Below, piece after piece: positions 57,860 to 64,000 of a stretch of DNA of 64,000 nt. A model generated the notes under the pieces. It had not been told where the DNA came from, searched no databases, and saw nothing but the letters and a program-made list of their open reading frames with translations. The position numbers and the translations under genes are program-made. Location: assembly GCA_963761445.1 (NCBI GenBank), contig CAVXHV010000005.1, positions 3,224,001 to 3,288,000 of the forward strand, in the 5' to 3' direction. The stretch's first letter is position 1; each line of letters opens with the position of its first letter. The stretch comes from CAVXHV01 sp963761445. Its GTDB lineage: Bacteria > Planctomycetota > Planctomycetia > Isosphaerales > Isosphaeraceae.

Positions 57860-58188
57860 TCAGAACATCCCTCCACTGTCCTGGCCTTCCATGCCGAAAT
57901 CGTCCGTGTCGTCGCCTAGCGTGCGGGCGATCATTGCTGCCCACTGGCGGTCTTGCTCAACCAAGCGAGCTAGCTTTACGATCGCGTGCACGTCATCGAA
58001 TGACACCCAATCTGAACGATGGGCGGGCGCAGTGCCCATCTTCCTGCATGCGTCGCATCGCAGGATCACAGCGCCTTTGAATGAGCTTGGTGTTGCGTGT
58101 CGTCGGATGGCCGCAGAAGCAGCAGGGAATCGCGGGGTGGCTTCGCTCGCTCGTCTTGCGGTCGCCTAGGGCGTTTGATGCGTTTCAT
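57860..58188 (-). CDS. Small zinc-ribbon-like protein, frameshifted
   Basis: Begins five bases after the terminase stop (MKRIKRPRRPQDERAKPP). Two Cys clusters appear in different frames: IPCCFCGHPTTRNTKLI and ILRCDACRKMGTAPAH, then FDDVHAIVKLARLVEQDRQW. Joined, they form a four-Cys ribbon of about 108 residues with a helical tail. The frame changes near 58130 and 58085. Phage-type zinc ribbons near terminase genes are common (HNH-like), but no HNH residues are seen. Confidence 0.5.
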
Positions 58189-58192
58189 GGTG

Positions 58193-59845
58193 TTAGTCCC
58201 AGAACTTGGGGTTCAAAAAATCGAAAGCGACTTCGGGGTTTATCTGGGCTTGCCACCACTTGAGTGGGGGCGTTATCCACGCGCGATCTTCGGCGAGCAT
58301 CCGTTCCTTGTCCTCTTCGGCTCGCACTTCGTCTTCCGCTTCCAGTGCTTCCTGTTCCCACGGCTGCAACGTTGTCGCGCTTTCGCCCGGGCTCCGGGTG
58401 CGCATTGAGCAAAACCGTTGCGAACCAAGCCAGACTGGCAAGCATGCCGCCAAGACCAGGTCGTCATGCTGGCCTTGCCTGGCTTCGTAGGTCATGTTGG
58501 CGGATTCCGTGATCCGCTCCCGGAAGTTCGCCAACTCCCCGACCAGCACTTCGGCAAATTCGATCGGCTTGCCGTTCTCATCCTTCGACACCTTGAATCG
58601 TCGGGTTTCGAGCACTTCGCGGATGGCTGCGATAAGCTGGATCTTGCTCACGCGCCATAGACCCGCGCGAGCATGCTGCCGCGAGCCAGATTGTGCACCG
58701 CGGACGCACCTTCTCCGGCCGTGATACTGATCGCGTGACATTCGACGTCGGGATAATCGGCGAGCGGCCCGGACGAACATCTCCGTGACAGCCGTGCCTA
58801 CGCCCGTGCTGTCGAGCACTAACCGCGGCCTCGGTTGCAACTCTGGTCGATCGCAGATTTGTAGCACGTCGGCAACGATCGAGAGATATGACGTCCCCAG
58901 TTTGTAGCGTTTGATCGCTCGGCATTCCCACCGATAAAGCGGATCGCCTCGAGATGACCTTTCGGGGTATTGGGTCTGGCGATCAGAGCGCGAAGTGACC
59001 TCGAGAGAACCGTCAATGCTGTTGGGTCACGTCAGCTTTCCGAGATCGACGCCCACAAAGTGATCCATTAAATCCCCCTGATTGGTGGCAAAGCCCCGTC
59101 AAAGCCTTCGTGGTCGAAGATTCGCCGCTATCGTTTCGTCCGAAAATAACTGACCTTCTGATTCGATAAACTCGTTTAAGAATTCCTGTGAATACAATCG
59201 TTCACCTAACGATCACCGTTGCTCCGCGAGCCGTTGCTTACTGATGCGAGGCGAATCCGCTGCCCGTGCGTTGATGCGGGTCCAGTCCGTGCTGCCGTTC
59301 GTCCACGTATCAAAAAACCAGCCTCTTTTGCCCCGTGGCGTGCTCAGTGCGATGAGTCGCCCCCCGCTCACCAGGAGCATCGGCAACAGCGCGTTGAGTA
59401 CGCTGTCGCTCACAATGCTGGCTTCGTCGACCACGCATAATTTCGGATCTGAGAACCCCTGAAATTGTCCCCTTCGCCACACAGCGCGATGATGCGCGAG
59501 CCATTGGCGAGCTCAAGGGTTAGAGCCATGTCCCGCACGGTCTCGACCAGTTGCAGCCTCTTGTGAAACTTGGTTATTTTCTGGAAGAGCTCGCCTGCCT
59601 GGCGCTCTGTCTTGCTCGAGAGCAGGATAAGCGCAGTCGTCGTTCAGGTAGGCTTCGTTCAGCGCAACGCACGCGACCGACGTAGATTTCCCCAATTGGC
59701 GTGAACATAAAAGCAGTACTCGGTTCGCCTGGCTGTTGAGCAGGTCACGCTGCCAGGGATCGGCGACGAATCGCAGCATCGACATAATGCCTGCCGGCTC
59801 GAGCCGCAGGGATAGCTCAGTCTGAAGGTCCACTGTCGCCCCCAT
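58193..59845 (-). CDS. Phage terminase large subunit, multiple frameshifts
   Basis: About 550 residues joined. The ATPase half has FVADPWQRDLLNSQANRVLL, Walker A LLCSRQLGKSTSVACVALNE, LFQKITKFHKRLQLVETVRD, LCGEGDNFQGFSDPKLCVVD with Walker B VVDEAS, and LIALSTPRGKRGWFFDTW. A linker (YSQEFLNEFIESEGQLFSDE) leads to the RNase H-like nuclease (MDHFVGVDLG, RLVLDSTGVGTAVTEMF, MTYEARQGQHDDLVLAACLP). The frame changes near 59640, 59470, 59225, 59090, 59020, 58900 and 58780. The motor domains appear complete, so the breaks may be sequence errors. Packages DNA into proheads. Confidence 0.85.
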
Positions 59846-60266
59846 CGGCTTGCGCCACGCGATTGGCCCGGAGTGCGGCCGCTACAGCCACCCGTGCGTC
59901 AGGATGGTCACCTAGAGCGGTCAGAACGACTTGTGTGAGGCTGGCCATGTCGACCCGGATAGGATCATCGCCCGTGGTGACCTCGATCGCTTGGGGCGGC
60001 GGACCGATCGTGTACTTCAACCAGACGGTGCACGCTGCCACGTCACCGCCCGTAGCGGCCTCGTAAAGAGCCTTCATGACGTTCGTCACCTGCTCTTCCG
60101 TGGTGGCCGCGAGAACCATTTGCTTGAGCGCGTAGACCTTCTGGCGGTTTGGTGTGCCCCGGCCGAACTTGTTGCCAGGGGCGAACGTCCCGTTGTCGGT
60201 TCTGCCGGCTGCTGTGCCTGCCCAGCGAGGTGTCGGCGGGGAGGTGTCGGGGGTTGTCTCACTCAT
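59817..60266 (-). CDS. Terminase small subunit-like protein
   Basis: 149 residues, intact. TDNGTFAPGNKFGRGTPNRQ then KVYALKQMVLAATTEEQVTN and VMKALYEAATGGDVAACTVW fits the small-terminase/DUF5681 type (a basic GNxxGRG motif followed by helices). Its ATG overlaps the upstream stop, and its end overlaps the large-subunit start by 29 bases, as in many terminase pairs. It would recognise the packaging site on the element's DNA. Confidence 0.75.
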   Translation of the reverse strand: MSETTPDTSPPTPRWAGTAAGRTDNGTFAPGNKFGRGTPNRQKVYALKQMVLAATTEEQVTNVMKALYEAATGGDVAACTVWLKYTIGPPPQAIEVTTGDDPIRVDMASLTQVVLTALGDHPDARVAVAAALRANRVAQADGGDSGPSD

Positions 60267-60454
60267 AATGTGCCCTTGCCCCTTTCGCGTCTCAGTTCGG
60301 CCTTGTGCTCGTTCTCGGCACGGATCTTGAGAGCTTCCCCTCGCTGCTCCGCGTCATACTCAATAGTCGCTAGCTCGTTCGCCCACTGTTCTGGAGTCAG
60401 TCCACAGCCGCAGGGCGGGTCCAAGAATGGTGACTGCATGGTTGGTTCGCTCAT
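60263..60454 (-). CDS. Small protein before the terminase genes
   Basis: 63 residues from an ATG at 60454 with CAGGAG 9 bases upstream. It reads FLDPPCGCGLTPEQWANELA then EYDAEQRGEALKIRAENEHK, helical and charged. The frame is open further upstream to an ATG at 60649, but no ribosome-binding site is seen there. It overlaps the small terminase gene by four bases (ATGA). Function unknown. Confidence 0.6.
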   Translation of the reverse strand: MSEPTMQSPFLDPPCGCGLTPEQWANELATIEYDAEQRGEALKIRAENEHKAELRRERGKGTL

Positions 60455-60678
60455 GCTGGTTGCTCCTGCCACCACCGGGCTCTCTGCTCCGAAGAACACC
60501 CGGATCGCCTCTTGCCAGTCCGGGTACTGCTCGCACACCAGAACGTCAAGTCCGGCCCGGCCCCTGACGTTGCCGATCATGCAATCGCTCGGATCACTGG
60601 GCAGGTCCGCTGATCGCCCCTGACAGAAGCTAATCGCCCCGCCTGGCATGTCGTTGGAGCGATCGCGAGGGAGAGGGA

Positions 60679-61017
60679 TTATATGGGGCTCATCCACATT
60701 GCGGATAATATCCGTATTGTGGACAAAGCATCCTTTCTCGTCTCGCGAATCATGCTGAAGCCCGCCCGGCTTCCCCCATACGCATCGACAAAACTTGCTT
60801 GTAGTTCGGGATGATAGGCGATGCCAAACACGATCTGCCGTACCCGAACAAGTTTGGCGACGTAGGCGCACAGGTTGGCTCCGTCCAGATTTCCTTGCGT
60901 CTCATGTGTCCTCTCGCTTGTTTTGCGGCGAGCTAAGACCATTCCAGCGCATGCGCCCCTGTTAGTTAAACGAATTCCGATGATTGTAACTTCAAGCTGC
61001 AATTGCTCTTGCGTCAC
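60679..61017 (-). CDS. Hypothetical protein of the replication/packaging junction
   Basis: 112 residues from a GTG at 61017. QLQLEVTIIGIRLTNRGACA then MVLARRKTSER and AYVAKLVRVRQIVFGIAYHP show no recognised domain. It sits 24 bases after the stop of the upstream small gene and has the same orientation as the module. Codon composition is more AT-rich than chromosomal genes. Moderate to low confidence. Confidence 0.48.
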   Translation of the reverse strand: MTQEQLQLEVTIIGIRLTNRGACAGMVLARRKTSERTHETQGNLDGANLCAYVAKLVRVRQIVFGIAYHPELQASFVDAYGGSRAGFSMIRETRKDALSTIRILSAMWMSPI

Positions 61018-61040
61018 ATCCGATGTGGATAGCCCATCTT

Positions 61041-61413
61041 CTACGGCTGTTTTTCGCGCTCCCTGATCGCTGCCGCGAGGTTATTGATCGCCTCGGCAAC
61101 CCCATCCAAGCCGATCTCGATCCCCCGCGCCGCGTCCTTGATGGCCTCGCCGTGTTCCTCCATCGCGCCGCACACGCTTCATGCCGCGCTCGGGTGCAAA
61201 GGCGAACCAAAGGCACCGGCTGATCTCATCGAACACGTCCACGAGGTTTGCGGCCTCGCCGTTGCTGTCGCTCACATTTGGCGACGTCAGAACGTTGGCG
61301 AGGGTTTCGGACAGTCTGTCAGTCTTGGTTGCATTCATGTACGTTGAACTCCTTGATTGCGTGCATGTCGGATCGGACTGCTCGTTTCGGGTGCGGCTGA
61401 ACGGCTCGGACAT
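61041..61413 (-). CDS. Small acidic protein, one frameshift
   Basis: From ATG 61413 (GGAAGGA upstream) or ATG 61338 (AAGGAG upstream): RLSETLANVLTSPNVSDSNG then EAANLVDVFDEISRCLWFAF. A frame change near 61180 leads to MEEHGEAIKDAARGIEIGLD then GVAEAINNLAAAIREREKQP. The second half is an amphipathic helix. It lies just downstream of the iteron-like region, so it may be a control protein for replication. Not recognised. Confidence 0.52.
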
Positions 61414-61480
61414 GGTCCTTCCGGCCCTCTCCCAATTGGTTCCCTCGCGCATGCGCGCACGCGGGAATATACCCCAGTAA

Positions 61481-61675
61481 CTCTGACAACTACGTAACAT
61501 ACTACTATATATAATGTTACAATGAGAATCATACTCTCTCCTATCTCTGACAACTGACAGTATCTCTGACAACTGGGCACTGAGTTGTCAGAGTTCCCCT
61601 CAGTTGTTTGAGTTCCTCTGTAAAGAAACAACTGCGTAACATGTTGCCACGACCTATGTTACCGATGTGTCAGAG
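61481..61675. repeat. Iteron-like repeats in an AT-rich non-coding segment
   Basis: CTCTGACAACT occurs at 61481-61491, 61545-61555 and 61564-61574, and inverted (AGTTGTCAGAG) at 61583-61593. TCTGACAACT and its inverse form a perfect 10-bp hairpin at 61565-61592. A longer unit, ACAACT-(A/G)-CGTAACAT, occurs at 61486-61500 and 61628-61641, next to ACTATATATAATG. Half-sites appear at 61602-61612 and 61668-61675. The area lies between the replication ATPase and small genes, so an origin or an operator array is the likely role. Confidence 0.68.
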
Positions 61676-63316
61676 TTAGAGTGTATAATAGGGGCCCGGC
61701 CCGGCCGAAACGAGTTCCAGTACGTCTTTCGCCCCATCTTCATGTCGTCAACATCCCATCCATCATCTGGTGCCTCAAGCTTCGGCACGTAATTCTTCGC
61801 GTCGTAGAGAATTCCCGAATCGACCACTCCATGTATCCTCTTGCGTTCGGCTTCTGGATTCCCACATACCCCAGAGCACCGGCTGCATCAAACACCTCGT
61901 GAAGAGCCGATGGCCCCGACTGGCCCCGCAGGTATCCGAGCAACCAGCGAGCGACATTCGCCGTCTTCTCCGGCGCCGGGCCCGGCTTGCCGCGCTTGAT
62001 TTCTTTCTGGCCCCGCCTCAGCTCGTCCTCGTCCGCCTCAAACGTGCTGTCCTCAAACTTGGCTCGCGAGGTTGAAATCGTCTTGCCATCCTTCTCGTAA
62101 GTGAATCCCTCAATCGTGTAGGCAACGGCTTCTTGCCGTGGCCCAATGTTGAGCTTGGGATTGGTCAGGATGTATCGGCCCTTGGTCTGCGGATCGAGCC
62201 ACGCGATATTGACCCGCCGCGCAAGGTTGGCATAGGCAACAGATCCCAGGATCTGGTCAGTCGCGCTCTTGTCCTTGGTGGACTTCCCGACGTGCGTGAT
62301 AGCTTCCATCGCCACGCCCCATCGCCCCAGCATGTCCACGAATGGCTCGAGCACCCGACGCACCTCAGCGTTCTTATGGTCGTTGACGCCGGCCCCCAGG
62401 AAAGCCGGGATCGGATCGGCAACGATGAGAATCGGCTGAAGCTTCGCGAACAACGCTTCCCAGTAGGAAAGATTTTGGAAATTGACCAGATCGATAAACG
62501 GGGTCCCGTCCTTGCCCGGAATCGTAGAGCCGTTCTCAGAATCACGACTTTGCTTGTGTCCGCCCCCGCCGCCTTGAGCCGCGGCACGATCGTGTCACGC
62601 TTGCCGTCCTCTGCCGCAAGAATGACGCACACCCCCGGCCGCAAGCATGCACCGCCATCGGGGAAGCTCCCGCCAGTCGAGACCGCAGCGACTTCCGCAA
62701 TCGCATACTGGCTCTTACCGAGCCCGCCGGCCCCGGCCGTGATATGTAGCTTGCCGACCGCGAGCCGCATATCGTTAATCCAGTCGATCGGCTCATCGGT
62801 GATATCCGCTGCCCATTCAACGCCCAGGTCGGCAAGGGAGAGTGCTGCATAGTCGATCACGCCATCGTCGCCGACCCATCCCTTTGAGCCCACTGCGGCG
62901 CTTCGGCTTGTCGCGCCGCTTGGTTCGCTTGTCCGCCTCGAGCACAAAGTCTGCGACGTCCTGATACTCGCCGTCTTCAATCTTCCCCTTCAGCCAATCG
63001 TCAAAATCCTCCGCCGGATCGACGAAGCGGAACGCGTCGGTGAGCCCCAGCGTGCCCGCGGCCGTCGCCTGGAAGTGCTTGCCGTTGTGCTCGACTCCCA
63101 GGCCCGCGGCCGTCGCATTCGCGATGTCGGCAAACATGAACACGATCCGCCGCCGGTCCGCGAACGCGACCAGCTGTTTCGTCTCGCGAAAGAAATCGAG
63201 GCGTCTGGAACTCCCGCAGCCCGCAACGGCCCGACCAGTCCCTTATCGAGACACGCGATCACAAGGTCGCCCGGCTTGCCGTTCGGGATATGGCCGTTGC
63301 CGTTGGCTGCGCTCAT
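61654..63316 (-). CDS. Replication ATPase, degenerate Toprim-like plus AAA_25/RepA-type domain, frameshifted
   Basis: About 550 residues. Start ATG 63316, overlapping the upstream stop (ATGA). The N-terminal 150 residues (GDLVIACLDKGLVGPLRAAG, then RFVDPAEDFDDWLKGKIEDG) look like a Toprim-type primase segment but lack a clear catalytic Glu/Asp set. The ATPase domain has Walker A TAGAGGLGKSQYAIAEVA, CVILAAEDGKRDTIVPRLKA, Walker B ILIVADPIPAFLG, and ITHVGKSTKDKSATDQILGS. Frames change near 63190, 62910, 62540, 62430 and 61800. The last change extends the end to 61654. Probably unwinds or primes the element's origin. Confidence 0.75.
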
Positions 63317-63513
63317 TGAGCCGCACTCCCGCGACTCGCCGGCCGCTTGGGAACGTCGCGCCCAATGTCGCACCGCGTGCAAACTTCCTTTGCCGGCCCG
63401 AATGCGCCGGTCTTGACCACCATGGCGCCGCCGCAGAATTCGCATGGGCGCCCGCCGCCGGGGTCTGTCGCCGGCTTGTCGAATGGCAGACTGAGTTGTC
63501 CAGGAAGGCTCAT
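63313..63513 (-). CDS. Small zinc-ribbon protein
   Basis: 66 residues: GGGRPCEFCGGAMVVKTGAF then EVCTRCDIGRDVPKRPASRG, a CxxC...CxxC ribbon. Both ends overlap neighbours by ATGA junctions, forming a tight translational chain leading into the replication ATPase. Likely a single-strand DNA or nucleic-acid-binding accessory. Confidence 0.72.
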   Translation of the reverse strand: MSLPGQLSLPFDKPATDPGGGRPCEFCGGAMVVKTGAFGPAKEVCTRCDIGRDVPKRPASRGSAAQ

Positions 63514-63773
63514 ACCCTCGACCTCCGTGCCCGCCTGGCCAGCTTGTCGGCGTCCCCGGGTCGAATCGTGCCACCATTGCCGTGAACGATCTGACGCGCC
63601 GCCTGGAAGCGTTCCACGTCGCGTGGCTCGATCCCGCGTTTCGGACGTCCGGCCGCGCACCACGCAAGTGTGGATAGGTGGCCATTCGAGTAAAGGCACA
63701 GCGCGATGTCGAGTGCTCGAGCCGCCCGTTGTGATCGTCTTGATTCTGGAGATTGACTTTCCGTACTATGCAT
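63510..63773 (-). CDS. Small helical protein of the replication chain
   Basis: 87 residues: QRAARALDIALCLYSNGHLS then TLAWCAAGRPKRGIEPRDVE and FQAARQIVHGNGGTIRPGDA. Basic end (ARRARRSRV). The start overlaps the end of the upstream gene by 8 bases. Two helices with a basic tail suggest DNA binding, but no family is recognised. Confidence 0.62.
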   Translation of the reverse strand: MHSTESQSPESRRSQRAARALDIALCLYSNGHLSTLAWCAAGRPKRGIEPRDVERFQAARQIVHGNGGTIRPGDADKLARRARRSRV

Positions 63774-64000
63774 GTGGTGCTGTTCCTTGTGATATGGCCC
63801 GCCGGCCCGTTGTGACCGGTAACCGGCGGGCGTTTCTCTTGCCGCTCGGTTCAATTCTCTCGGCCAGTTGAAGAGCCCAATAATCCGAACTCGTCTCTTT
63901 CTCGGGATGCATGTTCGCCCTGGATGCATCGTTCCACGGATAGGGGTTGCTCGGCACGTGGAACGCCTTCCGCCACTCTTTGCGGGACGGATCGTCAACG
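63766..64000 (-). CDS. C-terminal part of an unknown protein, 5' end outside the window
   Basis: The frame is open to the window edge: VDDPSRKEWRKAFHVPSNPY then PWNDASRANMHPEKETSSDY and WALQLAERIEPSGKRNARRL, ending APHA. It is followed by the small helical protein with an 8-base overlap, so it belongs to the same operon. Too short to identify. Confidence 0.5.
   Translation of the reverse strand, partial: VDDPSRKEWRKAFHVPSNPYPWNDASRANMHPEKETSSDYWALQLAERIEPSGKRNARRLPVTTGRRAISQGTAPHA

Noticed and set aside
58193..59845. Terminase as a true pseudogene
   Set aside because: The ATPase and nuclease motifs are conserved in order across all frames, and similar breaks occur in essential genes of the same window.
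61565..61592. Rho-independent terminator
   Set aside because: The hairpin is perfect but no T-run follows on either strand; it fits the repeat array better.

Overview
The window reads as a GC-rich chromosome segment from a member of the Planctomycetota. Clues are a surface protein with the N-terminal PRAExLESR export motif, PEP-CTERM/HAF proteins, an Hsp70 protein with a long extra C-terminal region, an NHLRC2-like thioredoxin/NHL protein, and REP-like palindromes of kinds I associate with this phylum. The assignment rests on family recognition only; no marker-gene search could be run. Many housekeeping genes (sucD, leuS, prs, purD, truA and others) are broken by single-base frameshifts while both halves stay well conserved. 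I read most of these as base-level assembly errors and give one feature across each break.

Layout. 1-21.3 kb: core genes (sucD-NUDIX, lipoprotein amidase, two paralogous membrane proteins, leuS, Hsp70-like protein, YceI, M28 peptidase, esterase, NHLRC2-like protein, prs, MoxR ATPase plus VWA protein). 21.4-27.5 kb: a minus-strand glycan cluster (GT2-GT4 fusion, methyltransferase, unknown protein, GT2, a GT-like protein). 27.5-31.6 kb: a decayed toxin-antitoxin locus between VWA-derived fragments, an orphan DUF433 protein, and a cluster of membrane protein, nucleotidyltransferase and TIM-barrel-like protein. 31.8-43.2 kb: ArnT-like GT, GT4, truA, asd, purD, a surface protein, two regulators, a CAP protein and DUF2199. 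43.3-48.2 kb: an HAF-repeat PEP-CTERM gene, then an island holding a truncated copy of it, a 5'-truncated RCC1-repeat PEP-CTERM gene and an unknown two-gene pair.

48.3-64.0 kb: a mobile element with a tyrosine integrase at its left edge, a minus-strand structural module (small and large terminase subunits, HK97-type capsid, tape-measure-like protein) and a replication module (AAA ATPase with a degenerate Toprim-like N-terminus and small partners) next to iteron-like repeats. No portal, protease, major tail, tail-tip or lysis gene was recognised. Copies of the 3' half of a tRNA-Asn(GUU) gene at 44.71 and 48.25 kb look like attachment sites. The left copy is still followed by what looks like the tRNA's own terminator. 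This fits tandem integrations at one tRNA, whose intact copy should lie to the right of the window.
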